Shown here one piece after another: positions 51,502 through 59,599 of a stretch of 64,000 nt of DNA. The position numbers and the translations under genes are program-made. The notes under the pieces are model-generated. The model saw only the letters and a list, made by a program, of their open reading frames with translations, made no database searches and was not told the origin of the DNA. Position 1 is the first letter of the stretch. Every line of letters starts with the position of its first letter. Source of the stretch: a virus; the IMG/VR virus record IMGVR_UViG_3300031715_000002, positions 1-64,000 of that record. The stretch is one strand, 5' to 3'.

Positions 51502-51875
51502 TTCGCCGCCTCTTTCTCCGGCGACCACAGCGCCTCTTGCGGCTCATCGCCATTGCAGGCGCGACCGTCGCTCAATCTCTCTCCCCAGATCCAACGATTA
51601 ACGTACCAGACAAATGCTATCGCCGCATCGCCAGCGTGGCCGGTGGCTTCATCAATTGCGGCTTCCAACCCGTTGCGCGGCGGCACATGGCCAGTCTCTT
51701 TGCTGAACTGCGCAACAATATCAGCATCCTGCGCGGCGAAGTTCAGGCAACCGTACCACGCGGGCAACACGATCTCACTAGTTGGCATCAGCGCGTGAAT
51801 GCGCTCTTGCACAGAGGCAACGGATTGCTTCGTGATGCGCCTTGGCGCACCAATGGCTTTTGACTTTTCCTTCAC
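51498..51875 (-). CDS. Conserved small phage protein
   Basis: 125 aa starting at GTG 51875. Opening MKEKSKAIGAPRRITKQSVA, then a hydrophobic helix part (AAIAFVWYVNRWIWGERLSD). First gene behind the promoter at 52.0 kb and directly downstream of an inverted repeat whose arm ends at the ribosome site. Function unknown. Confidence 0.55.
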   Translation of the reverse strand: MKEKSKAIGAPRRITKQSVASVQERIHALMPTSEIVLPAWYGCLNFAAQDADIVAQFSKETGHVPPRNGLEAAIDEATGHAGDAAIAFVWYVNRWIWGERLSDGRACNGDEPQEALWSPEKEAAK

Positions 51876-51882
51876 TGGCTTC

Positions 51883-51929
51883 CCTCGGCCTCTCGATAAA
51901 CCGCGAGAGGGGCGGGTCGGAGGCCGAGG
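51883..51929. repeat. Inverted repeat at the translation start of the operon
   Basis: A perfect 10-bp stem CCTCGGCCTC (51883-51892) / GAGGCCGAGG (51920-51929) with a competing inner stem CCTCTCG/CGAGAGG (51889-51895, 51904-51910). In the leftward transcript its 3' arm ends 7 nt before the GTG at 51875 and includes part of the ribosome site, so it could switch translation. Confidence 0.6.
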
Positions 51930-52003
51930 AAGGCGTTAAGCGATCCCTACCCCTCGTCCCGCAGTTTCACAACACCCAACGTGGCCTACGCTGGATATCG
52001 TGA

Positions 52004-52032
52004 ATAGTATTACGAATCCATTGTTAAGTCAA
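52004..52032 (-). promoter_or_regulatory. Strong sigma70-like promoter (leftward)
   Basis: On the minus strand TTGACT (52032-52027), spacer exactly 17 nt, TACTAT (52009-52004). It precedes the run of coupled genes from 51875 leftward. It lies between the ISL3 remnant B and that operon. Confidence 0.7.
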
Positions 52033-52218
52033 TAACAAATTTCACAGTGTTGGCTAAGCCCCTGTACCCTTTGGCCAGCGGCGTTGCGGTTCCAACTCCA
52101 CGGCCTTTGTCGTCTGCCGTTTCACTGGCTGTGGCGGGTTGTCCAGCAGGGACAAGAGGGCCTTCATCTTTGCGCGCATCCGTGGGTAGTGGGCTACTTT
52201 CGATTCCCGGCAGCTTGA

Positions 52219-53223
52219 GCGGCTCGCCGTCTCCGTGAGTACGTCCAGCGCCGATCTCTGGAGCGGACCTTTACGGAAGTTGGCGTCGATATTGGCGTGG
52301 ACGAGAAGACCATCCGTAACATCTTCAACGAATACGTTGCGGATCTCGATGCAAAGTATTGGCCGCTCACGCCGAACTGGATTGGCATTGACGAACTGTT
52401 TCTCGTCCGCAAGCCCCGCTGCATCTTCACGAACGTCCAGCAACGCACCATCATGGACCTGTTGCCCAATCGAGATCAGGCCAGCGTTTTGAAGTGGCTC
52501 ATGCGGCGACAACTGCGAGAACTGGTGGAAGTTGTCACGATGGATATGTGGCGACCCTACCGGAACGCTGCGCTCGAAGCGATGCCGAACGCCGTGGTGG
52601 TCGTTGACAAATTCCACGTTGTCAAAATGGCGAACCATGCTCTCGATTCCATCCGCAAAGGTCTTCGAGACGGCATGGACCTGAAGGAACGCCGGAAGCT
52701 CCTGAGAAGCCGCCACTTGATCCTTCGCCGCCGCAAGGATCTCAGCGACAAAGACTACGCAGCGATGGAAGAGTGGACGAACGCCATTCCCGCACTGTTC
52801 GCCGCCTACCAAGCCAAAGAGGACTTCTTCGACATCTATGAGTGCAAATCGAAGGTCGAAGCGATGGAACTCTACGACACCTGGAAGGCTTGCCTGGACA
52901 AGCGAACCGCCGCTGCCTTCTTCGAGTTGATCCGAGCCGTGGATAATTGGCGTCCCGAAATCTTCAACTACTTCGATTTTCCAGGGGCCACCAATGCGTA
53001 CACGGAGGCCGCTAACGGCATGGCGAAGGTCGCCAATAGATTGGGCCGGGGATACTCGTTTGAGGCCATCAGAGCCAAGGTATTGTTCGGACAGGCCAAG
53101 CATATCAAGCGCCCCAAATTCGGAGAAACAGCGCTGGAAAGCGCTGACACCTACGGTGTGTCCCTGCCAAGTTTGATCGAGATGTTGGACGCAAATCATT
53201 CAGACACACTCAATTCCGAATAG
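52219..53223 (+). pseudogene. ISL3-family transposase remnant B (N-terminally degraded)
   Basis: The frame from 52219 reads RREYVQ-type sequence then SLERTFTEVGVDIGVDEKTI, IDELFLVRKPRC, VVTMDMWRPYRNAALEAMPN, VVVDKFHVVKMANHALDSIR and the C-terminal NAYTEAANGMAKVANRLGRG, where the Glu completes the DDE set. An in-frame stop at 52216-52218 and garbled upstream sequence show the zinc-finger N-terminus is lost. Roughly 60% identical to remnant A by eye, so a different element. It truncates the adjacent methyltransferase. Confidence 0.8.
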
Positions 53224-53618
53224 CCGATCTGCGGATTCTTCGGAATCGACACCTCCCCGATCCACTCGAAGCCGCCCGCCTCGAACAGATCCACCACCGC
53301 CCCCCGGAAGTCCCGCCGCCCCATGTACCCGTGCTGATTCTTGTACCGAAGGAGCTGCTGGATGTGAATGCACACGTTCCGCCCCGGCTTCATCACCCGC
53401 AGCAGTTGGTGGATGAAGAACCGCATATGCAGCCCGAACTGCGACCCCCGCATATCCACCCCGTCCGGGTTGTTCCCGATATCCTCCGGCTTCCCCGAGT
53501 ACATAAAGAGCGCCCCGAACGGGATCGAACTCACCGTCAGGTCGATACTCTCCGGCTCCAGGTGCCCGAACATCGCCGGAATATTGTCCTCGTTCCAGAT
53601 CTGAGCGTTAATCCCCAC
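53196..53618 (-). pseudogene. Phage DNA methyltransferase truncated by ISL3 remnant B
   Basis: From GTG 53618 (GGAGG at 6-nt spacing). IWNEDNIPAMFGHLEPESID, LTVSSIPFGALFMYSGKPED and IHIQQLLRYKNQHGYMGRRD match a phage N4/N6 methyltransferase family in which SIPF takes the place of DPPY. The known family continues after IPKNPQI; here the last residues (GYSELSVSE) come from the insertion-sequence end, so the C-terminal half is gone. The GTG lies inside the PP-loop enzyme stop region, showing the two were coupled. Confidence 0.75.
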
Positions 53619-54798
53619 AGACATCCTCCAGGAATGGCTGTACCACGCCATCCGCAAACATCGGCTCCAACACTGCATCCCCCGCCGGTTCGGTACCATC
53701 CCACCCGCGCGGCCACGTATTCGCCTCAGTCAACTCACGAATCCGGGCTTCCTCCTCAGGGTTAATGAGGTCGATCTTCGGCTGCCCGACTTGCTCTGCT
53801 GCGTCGTTAATCTCCCCCTGCACACCCAGCACAGTAGACAACCCGAACTCGCGTGCCTCCATCGTCAACGGCCCGACCCTCTGCTGGTTTTGCGACAGCG
53901 TGCCATCCTTCCGCCGCTCGCCGCCCGCCTTACGGATGCGATGGGCGTGGTTGAAAGTCAGCTCCTCGTAGAGCGGCTTAAGCCGAAGAAGCGGGGCTAG
54001 GTAAGACCATTCCGGCCGCTCTACTACGCCGCGCAATGCCTTGTCTTGACTCGCCAGCGGACAACCGATACATCCGGTCCGTGCGTTGATCTCCACGGCC
54101 TCATCGCCGCCGTAGACGTTCGCCACCATCCGCGTCGGGTATTCGTGCTCCCCGAACATTAGCCAATCCCACACGTGGCATACGCGCCAGTGAAGCAACG
54201 GAGCCAAGGTATCCGCCACCGCCTCCGGAGTCGCCTCCTGGAACCATCCCTGCCCGCACTCCGCCCCATCCCGCGAGCAACTCATGATAATCCTGCTGTC
54301 GCGCGCCGCAGATTCCCCTAGCCGGACCCCCGTGAGCATCAGGAGCTTCTCGCCGGCGGTTTCCCGGAGTTCCTTGAGCGCGTTCAACATCGGCTCGATC
54401 TTGATCTGGCTGGTACACCAGCGAAATCGGTTCTTCGGCGGGGGAACCCCGCGGCCGAACATGTACACGAAGTAACGGTCGTCCATCGCCGGTAGAACCA
54501 CCCGCGCGCTAAAGCCCTTGCTCCGCAACTTCTCCATCATCCGCATCGCGGATACCTGGAGCGGTGGTATCTCCATCCGGGTGTCCGCATAAAGGATCGT
54601 CAGCGACTCCGGCCGTGGAATCACGCCACTCTCGATCAGGTGCGCGACAATCGTCACCGTCGCACTGGAGTCTTTCCCTCCGCTGTAAGCGATGGCCCAA
54701 TGCTTGAACCGCGGAGCGTACGCCCTCAGCGACTCCACCGTTAACTCGATGGATTTCGGTAGTGTCAGTCGCTCCGACTCGAAGAGATTTGCGTTCAT
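53608..54798 (-). CDS. PAPS reductase/DndC-like PP-loop protein
   Basis: 396 aa. IAYSGGKDSSATVTIVAHLI (SGGKDSS at 39-45) is the PP-loop ATP-pyrophosphatase motif. RWCTSQIK (126-133) and the pair CIGC (243-246) are typical of phage and DndC-type PAPS reductase-family proteins that bind iron-sulphur clusters. It sits directly before a methyltransferase gene, suggesting a DNA-modification or nucleotide-thiolation role; sulphate assimilation is less likely in a phage. Confidence 0.75.
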   Translation of the reverse strand: MNANLFESERLTLPKSIELTVESLRAYAPRFKHWAIAYSGGKDSSATVTIVAHLIESGVIPRPESLTILYADTRMEIPPLQVSAMRMMEKLRSKGFSARVVLPAMDDRYFVYMFGRGVPPPKNRFRWCTSQIKIEPMLNALKELRETAGEKLLMLTGVRLGESAARDSRIIMSCSRDGAECGQGWFQEATPEAVADTLAPLLHWRVCHVWDWLMFGEHEYPTRMVANVYGGDEAVEINARTGCIGCPLASQDKALRGVVERPEWSYLAPLLRLKPLYEELTFNHAHRIRKAGGERRKDGTLSQNQQRVGPLTMEAREFGLSTVLGVQGEINDAAEQVGQPKIDLINPEEEARIRELTEANTWPRGWDGTEPAGDAVLEPMFADGVVQPFLEDVCGD

Positions 54799-55007
54799 GC
54801 CGCCATCCCCTCCAGCGCTATCTTGTAATAGCGCTCCTGCTCCTCCGCGTCCGCCTCGAAGTTCCCCGCCTTGCGCAGGATATTCTCCAGGATCGGCCCC
54901 TCCAGCTCCACGATGAACGGAATATGAATCCGCACCTCCAAATGGTTATGGATGGCGTAGCCCATCATCAGTACGAATGCCACGATCACAACAGCAACCA
55001 TCATCAT
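54795..55007 (-). CDS. Small N-terminally anchored membrane protein
   Basis: 70 aa. An N-terminal hydrophobic helix (MMMVAVVIVAFVLMMGYAI) is followed by a polar tail with an amphipathic helix (FEADAEEQERYYKIALEGMA). Coupled by ATGA to the PP-loop gene. Function unknown. Confidence 0.5.
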   Translation of the reverse strand: MMMVAVVIVAFVLMMGYAIHNHLEVRIHIPFIVELEGPILENILRKAGNFEADAEEQERYYKIALEGMAA

Positions 55008-55159
55008 TGCTTGCCTCCAGGCGGTATCAACCGCTCGCCTATCTCATCTGGCCTGTACCCGTGACTACGCAGTCCACAGCGTAGCCAATGCGTGCCGTTC
55101 CATTCGGCCACTTCCCAATCCTCCACGAAGCGGACCCAGTAGAAGCCGTGGGCTGTCAT
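55004..55159 (-). CDS. 51-aa Trp-rich phage protein
   Basis: ATG 55159 overlaps the upstream stop (TGATG); the stop overlaps the next start. FYWVRFVEDWEVAEWNGTHW then RPDEIGERLIPP is the pattern of DUF551-type small phage proteins. Short but well supported by coupling on both sides. Confidence 0.6.
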   Translation of the reverse strand: MTAHGFYWVRFVEDWEVAEWNGTHWLRCGLRSHGYRPDEIGERLIPPGGKQ

Positions 55160-55359
55160 CATTCCTCGCTGTCCTGTGCTTCCAGAACGCCGATTTGCTG
55201 GCCGGCGATGAACTCGCGATGCTCTGCGGTGCCAGCCGGATACGGATTACTCTGATGCGATTTTAGTTCGGAACTGGGCCATTCTGCTTGCATGTAGGAA
55301 TAGTAAACCTGCTGGCGTGGGGTCATCGCCTTGAACTGCTTCAGTTTTACCGGACTCAT
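55159..55359 (-). CDS. Rmf-like small protein
   Basis: 66 aa. The C-terminal part SNPYPAGTAEHREFIAGQQI resembles the NPY...E..W..G core of ribosome modulation factor-like proteins often carried by phages. A true Rmf role (ribosome dimer formation) is uncertain. Overlaps the upstream gene by 4 nt. Confidence 0.5.
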   Translation of the reverse strand: MSPVKLKQFKAMTPRQQVYYSYMQAEWPSSELKSHQSNPYPAGTAEHREFIAGQQIGVLEAQDSEE

Positions 55360-55544
55360 AATTCCTCTTTCCGCTCTCGCAACGCCGTGATGATGCGGCT
55401 CGCCTCGGCAGTGGTCAATTCGTCCAGAAATCGGATGGTACGCCCCAACTCTTCGCTCATGAATGCCTTTCGCGCAGCGCGGTCGAACCCAAGATCGTTG
55501 AACAGGATCTCCAGATAGTTAATCTGTGGAGTCGTCGCATTCAT
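55356..55544 (-). CDS. Conserved small phage protein
   Basis: 62 aa from ATG 55544, with GGAGG at 6-nt spacing; a longer frame overlaps the zinc-ribbon gene and is rejected. QINYLEILFNDLGFDRAARK then GRTIRFLDELTTAEASRIIT is a recurrent phage motif in early regions. Helical. Function unknown. Confidence 0.6.
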   Translation of the reverse strand: MNATTPQINYLEILFNDLGFDRAARKAFMSEELGRTIRFLDELTTAEASRIITALRERKEEL

Positions 55545-55695
55545 ACCCGTCCTCCGGGTCATCCCACGGTGCGCAGCCAAAAGCAAAGAACAGTCCGCAC
55601 TTTCGACACCGATTGCCGTAGTACTCCTCAATGAAGAAGCACTCGCCACCTTTGGCGCAATCTACGCCGCTATTACCTTCCGTGAGGGCACTCAT
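55519..55695 (-). CDS. 58-aa Cys-rich (zinc-ribbon) protein
   Basis: ATG 55695..55693. Cys residues are paired (GVDCAKGGEC, NRCRKC, GCAP, YECDD), giving a likely zinc-ribbon; the rest is aromatic (FFIEEYYGN). Starts at the stop of the next upstream gene and overlaps the following one by 26 nt. Confidence 0.5.
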   Translation of the reverse strand: MSALTEGNSGVDCAKGGECFFIEEYYGNRCRKCGLFFAFGCAPWDDPEDGYECDDSTD

Positions 55696-55931
55696 CACAA
55701 TGGCCTTTTGCGATGTGTCGCGCCAGCAAACATCCCCAAATCTGCCAACCTCACAGATGCAGCAAGCATTGGGACCTGAAACGCCTTGCAGAATGCCTTG
55801 AGAAAATCATCATCCACAAGGCTTACGCCTTCTGGGTAATGCTTTCTAATCCATTCAAGCACCAGTCTCTCAGGCATCAGTAAGCACATGGCGAACAGGT
55901 TAGCTTCGCGGTCTTGCTCTACGGTGCTCAT
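55695..55931 (-). CDS. ImmA/IrrE-like short protein lacking HExxH
   Basis: 78 aa from ATG 55931 (ATGA overlap). DREANLFAMCLLMPERLVLE then VPMLAASVRLADLGMF is the C-terminal core of ImmA/IrrE (M78) peptidases. The zinc-binding HExxH helix that precedes this core is absent, so it is probably non-catalytic. Such truncated forms are common in phages. May bind a repressor without cutting it (inference). Confidence 0.6.
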   Translation of the reverse strand: MSTVEQDREANLFAMCLLMPERLVLEWIRKHYPEGVSLVDDDFLKAFCKAFQVPMLAASVRLADLGMFAGATHRKRPL

Positions 55932-56647
55932 ACCTGCACACACACTAAAGGCTGATTCTCGCTACCTCCAGCCTCTAGGAATAAACACGACTCGCGTCCT
56001 TTGAGGCGCACCGGACGACCAGCCGCTTTCTCTGTTTCCACCACTGCTTTGACTTGGGCCAATTTCTCTGGAGAGCGCCATTGCAATGCCAGAATCATCG
56101 CCGCTGGAAGATCCCGCTTGGCATCATCCTCGACCATATCGACAATCTCTTTGGCGAGTTCAGTCTTGAGTAACTTCACGTCTTCATCTGGCGCTCGACG
56201 CATCTGCTCGACGTAGACCTCAAAGGCCCGCCAGACCAAAAAAGGGACAGACTTATCTGCCATCATCGTTTTCAGTAGGCCTTCTGCGAACTGCCGGATT
56301 TGCTTTACCGGAGCGGCCAACATAGGAGTCAGCAATTCATCAATTCGCGCCTCATGCCTGTCGGCTTCGTCTTTATCGTGTGCGATAGCCAATCCGACAA
56401 AGACACGATGCCATTTCTCGATCATCTCTGTAACATTCATGGCCTTTTTCCTCTTGCGGCTAGGCTCCTTACATGCATAGAAGCAAATACAGCCGACCTC
56501 TCTCGCCCAATGAACCGGAGACGGATAACTCCGACTAGACACATTTAGCGCGTAGATAAACTTTCCAAAATCGTAGCAACTGAGTACGAGCGTTCGCACG
56601 CCTTCGGCAGGATCAACCACCGATGTAGGTATATGCGGACCACTCAT
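55928..56647 (-). CDS. Conserved protein, unknown function
   Basis: 239 aa from ATG 56647 (GGGGAG site, ATGA overlap). N-terminal part GPHIPTSVVDPAEGVRTLVL then LSCYDFGKFIYALNVSSRSY is alpha/beta; the rest is a helical bundle (AKEIVDMVEDDAKRDLPAAM). A longer frame overlaps the next upstream gene. Not recognised. Confidence 0.5.
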   Translation of the reverse strand: MSGPHIPTSVVDPAEGVRTLVLSCYDFGKFIYALNVSSRSYPSPVHWAREVGCICFYACKEPSRKRKKAMNVTEMIEKWHRVFVGLAIAHDKDEADRHEARIDELLTPMLAAPVKQIRQFAEGLLKTMMADKSVPFLVWRAFEVYVEQMRRAPDEDVKLLKTELAKEIVDMVEDDAKRDLPAAMILALQWRSPEKLAQVKAVVETEKAAGRPVRLKGRESCLFLEAGGSENQPLVCVQV

Positions 56648-56883
56648 TTCGCTCTCCCCTTCCACCTCGGAGTGGCCGCCGCCAACCACAACAGACCAGC
56701 GAGACGCTTCTGCCACTCTACTAAGGATTTGTCAGCCCAGTCTGCCGTATTCTGAATAGCACTCTCTACCGTATCGCCACATGAAGGAAAGGCAACGAGA
56801 AATACACGCTCCCAGAAATCGCGCTCCATTCCCCTCATAGTATCCGCAGCGCGAAGTGTCAATAGCGTTTCCTCAAAATTCAT
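56644..56883 (-). CDS. Helical protein, unknown function
   Basis: 79 aa from ATG 56883 (GGAGAG at 7 nt); ATG 56898 is an alternative. Helical and Trp/Leu-rich (ADWADKSLVEWQKRLAGLLW). Follows the SMC-like ATPase gene directly and may be its partner; unproven. Confidence 0.45.
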   Translation of the reverse strand: MNFEETLLTLRAADTMRGMERDFWERVFLVAFPSCGDTVESAIQNTADWADKSLVEWQKRLAGLLWLAAATPRWKGRAK

Positions 56884-56897
56884 TTCGTTACTCTCCA

Positions 56898-58289
56898 TTA
56901 CAAATTGACGATATGGAAATCGGAATCCGAGAGTCGCGAGATAAACCACTGCAACCCGGTTTGCTTCGCAGCGGCAACGAAGCTATCAAAGTGCGCCGTG
57001 TCCAAGCATTCCAGCCCGTCTGCGCACACGATGCCTAAATCTTTCGCGCGCATCGCGCCGATCTTAACCCAGAACTGCGTGCGCCGCTGCGTGTTGATTT
57101 CCGAGAGCGGTACGCCGTTGAGGTAGGGCACGCCGGCCTCGACCTTCAGCCCTGGTATCGGCAGATTCTTCATCAGGTCTTCGCGGATGGCGTCCACATG
57201 AGCTATTGCCGCTGTCATGAGCGTAGATTTCTTTTCGAGCAAGTCTGCCACGCGCTCAGCCTCTTCAGCTATCTTGACGGTTTGTGCGGCCCGCTGTTGG
57301 CCCTCGGCGTTCTTACGCGCTTCAGCCTGTTCAGTTATCAACCGCTCGCGCTCCGGTCGCGTGTCGTCTTCCAGTTGCTTCAGCGCCGCCTGATGTTCGG
57401 CCATCAGGGTATCGACCGCAGATTGCGCCAGCGCCTTAGCAGCATCGGTACGCTTTGTGCGCTCCGCTTCCAGCAGCCTGATCTGCGCGTCTATCTCTTT
57501 GTCGATGGTTTCCTTTTCAGCGCGTAGCAACTCGGAGATATTCATCCGCGCTCCAGCCGTGTGCTTCTCGGCCGCAATGCGCGTCTCGGTTTGCTTGCTG
57601 GCAAGCGCTTGGATTTCCTCTTGGATGGCTTGTGCCTTTGCGCCCCAATCGACGCCATTCTGGGCTTCTGGGCCGATGGACTCACGCAACTGCTGTCCGT
57701 TAATCTTCTTGCTCTTGGCCTCCCGGTTCACATCCGTCCGGAGATCGTAGACGGTATTCGCAACCAACTTGAGAGCGTCAAGCGCCGGCAATTTCTCAGC
57801 CTTCTTGAGCGCGGCATTGACCTCCGGCGATGCCACATCGGCTACTGCGGCAATGAGCTTCGCCTTATCCAGCGTGAGCGGGATAGTTTCCAAGATAATC
57901 TCAGCCTGCCGCTCCTCACTGGCATTCATCGCCTGCCCAATTGGGTCGATGGAAACCGAATCAAGTATGGATTCCAGAAACGTAGCGGGCGCCCCGAGCC
58001 TACCGGCTGAACTGCTCTTGATGCTGATGGCCTTTGCTTTCCCAGGCTCGAACGACCTGCGAATCTCCCAAGTCTCGCCCTCGTCTTCGATGACGGCGCG
58101 AATCTCGCCGCTAGTAGCGCCAGCGCGGAGCATACGCGGTTGCGCCTTGCCGAAAAGGCCAACAACCAACTGGATTAGGCTTGTCTTATTCGATCCATTT
58201 TTGCCAAGAGCCGCGACACACTCCCCGCATTCGAGAGAGAACGTCTCGAAGCCTTTTATGTTGCTGGCGGCGAGTGATTTAATCCTCAT
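56898..58289 (-). CDS. SMC/RecN-type AAA ATPase
   Basis: 463 aa from ATG 58289 (GGAGGAAAG site). RIKSLAASNIKGFETFSLEC and a P-loop GKNGSNKT (29-36) form an SMC/RecF-type head; the third Gly of GxxGxGKT is replaced by Asn. A long coiled coil follows (about 200-360). The C-terminal part has GAMRAKDLGIVCADGLECLD, but a clear ABC signature is not obvious. Likely acts in recombination or as an exonuclease subunit. Confidence 0.7.
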   Translation of the reverse strand: MRIKSLAASNIKGFETFSLECGECVAALGKNGSNKTSLIQLVVGLFGKAQPRMLRAGATSGEIRAVIEDEGETWEIRRSFEPGKAKAISIKSSSAGRLGAPATFLESILDSVSIDPIGQAMNASEERQAEIILETIPLTLDKAKLIAAVADVASPEVNAALKKAEKLPALDALKLVANTVYDLRTDVNREAKSKKINGQQLRESIGPEAQNGVDWGAKAQAIQEEIQALASKQTETRIAAEKHTAGARMNISELLRAEKETIDKEIDAQIRLLEAERTKRTDAAKALAQSAVDTLMAEHQAALKQLEDDTRPERERLITEQAEARKNAEGQQRAAQTVKIAEEAERVADLLEKKSTLMTAAIAHVDAIREDLMKNLPIPGLKVEAGVPYLNGVPLSEINTQRRTQFWVKIGAMRAKDLGIVCADGLECLDTAHFDSFVAAAKQTGLQWFISRLSDSDFHIVNL

Positions 58290-58543
58290 GGCTTTCCTCC
58301 AGATGGAGCGCATCCAGGTCGTGGCCCAGTGTCTTCAATGACAGCCTTGAGCGTCCCGAGTACGGCGTTGCACCAAACGATACTGGCAGTGGCTTCCTCA
58401 TAGGCATGGCGACCCTTGACCGCATCCTCCATCACCTCTGAGCCAGTCCATGCAATGTAGTGAGTCTGAAGGCTGGCCATCAGTTCGTCCTTCAACGCCT
58501 GCTGTTTGGCGATGGCTTCGCGGATTTGGGATTCAGTTAGCAT
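58286..58543 (-). CDS. Small helical protein
   Basis: 85 aa from ATG 58543 (GTG 58555 also possible). LTESQIREAIAKQQALKDEL then ASIVWCNAVLGTLKAVIED is helical, with a Gly/Pro tail. Coupled by ATGA to the SMC-like gene. Function unknown. Confidence 0.5.
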   Translation of the reverse strand: MLTESQIREAIAKQQALKDELMASLQTHYIAWTGSEVMEDAVKGRHAYEEATASIVWCNAVLGTLKAVIEDTGPRPGCAPSGGKP

Positions 58544-58557
58544 TAGTTTAACCACGG

Positions 58558-59037
58558 CTATTTAACAAACACTTGCTGCGGCACTGCCTCCGCAACGCGC
58601 TTCTGCTTCGCTCTCAGTTTGGCGGCCATCTTATAAGCTCGCCCTCCGATGTTGTTCATGGATGACCGCCCCTCATCTAGCCATCGGTCGCGCCACTGTT
58701 CTCGCTTGGCTGGATCGTCAATCAATTCCAGGCCAGCCTTGTACGTGCTGCGGTCCTGCTGATACCCAATCAGGCAGGACTCGAAGCATTTCGCCAACTC
58801 AGCCGATTTCTCTTCGGTGACGCGGGTTATCAGGGCATCCAGCGTGCAACCGAAGTGCTCTTGGCAGTATTCCTCGTGGCCTCCTAAAAGAAACAGAGGT
58901 ATCTCGATTGCCCCACCATCAATCGGCTTAAAGCCGTACTGGCCACTTCCGAGAAACAGGCAGGCCACTAGCGCCACGTCAAGTGATGGAGCCTCAATGG
59001 TGTATGGATCGCTTGGGTTAATGATTTCGTAGAGCAT
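58558..59037 (-). CDS. Conserved phage protein, unknown function
   Basis: 159 aa. MLYEIINPSDPYTIEAPSLD then VALVACLFLGSGQYGF and DALITRVTEEKSAELAKCFE are shared by a family of phage proteins of unknown role. No ribosome site is visible before the ATG; the 188-bp repeat lies just upstream and may affect translation. Confidence 0.6.
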   Translation of the reverse strand: MLYEIINPSDPYTIEAPSLDVALVACLFLGSGQYGFKPIDGGAIEIPLFLLGGHEEYCQEHFGCTLDALITRVTEEKSAELAKCFESCLIGYQQDRSTYKAGLELIDDPAKREQWRDRWLDEGRSSMNNIGGRAYKMAAKLRAKQKRVAEAVPQQVFVK

Positions 59038-59052
59038 GGATTTTGCTATCTT

Positions 59053-59240
59053 CCGTCCCCGTACCCGGACCCGTACCCGTACCCGTACCCGTACCCGGAC
59101 CCGGACCCGGACCCGGACCCGTCCCCGGACCCGTCCCCGGACCCGTCCCCGTACCCGGACCCGGACCCGGACCCGTCCCCGTACCCGGACCCGGACCCGT
59201 ACCCGGCCCCGGACCCGGACCCGGACCCGTACCCGGACCC
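59053..59240. repeat. Hexanucleotide repeat array, about 31 units (CCCGKA/CCCGTC)
   Basis: Near-perfect 6-bp units, CCCGGA, CCCGTA and CCCGTC, repeat over 188 bp. On the minus (sense) strand this is GGG every 6 nt, an ideal G-quadruplex series. It also encodes either an Arg-Thr/Pro ladder (plus) or a Gly-Ser/Tyr/Asp ladder (minus, 59046..59261), but neither has gene-like features beyond an open frame. It lies between two conserved genes of one operon. Confidence 0.9.
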
Positions 59241-59590
59241 TATTTGAAGTTGCGTAGGCATTTCTCAGACTCCTTCGAGCAAGGGATTATCTCGATCCTG
59301 CCTTGCACGAAATTTTCGGGCGCTTCAACCGACACCTTGCCGCCAGAGATACCAGATACGGCGATCTCAGTACAAGATAATGCCCCCTGCCAACTCCAGA
59401 TACGCCGTGTTTCCTTCAGTGTTACTTCTCCACCGTTTACTGCTGTGACGATGCCCACATGCACGCCAGCCGAGCAGCACCGCACGACACAGTATTTGCC
59501 GATAGCAGCGTGGTTACCGTTTTGCGCTGGCTGGCTGAAAAGCTTTGCCAATTCGCGCGCTTGTCCGATAGTCAGTTCGTCTATGTTCAT
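59240..59590 (-). CDS. DUF6948-like phage protein
   Basis: 116 aa with AAAGGA before the ATG. IGKYCVVRCCSAGVHVGIVT, then TLKETRRIWSWQGALSCTEI and IEIIPCSKESEKCL are the motifs of a common small phage family (DUF6948 as I recall it). A beta fold of unknown function. Its end abuts the repeat array. Confidence 0.65.
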   Translation of the reverse strand: MNIDELTIGQARELAKLFSQPAQNGNHAAIGKYCVVRCCSAGVHVGIVTAVNGGEVTLKETRRIWSWQGALSCTEIAVSGISGGKVSVEAPENFVQGRIEIIPCSKESEKCLRNFK

Positions 59591-59599
59591 AGGAATCCT

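Noticed and set aside
52054-53199. 381-aa minus-strand frame across ISL3 remnant B
   Set aside because: Antisense of the transposase; the opposite strand has the recognised ISL3 motifs.
59046-59261. 71-aa Gly-Ser/Tyr/Asp repeat protein on the minus strand across the hexamer array
   Set aside because: It is a consequence of the 6-bp repeat, which leaves several frames open; no ribosome site or conserved end supports translation.
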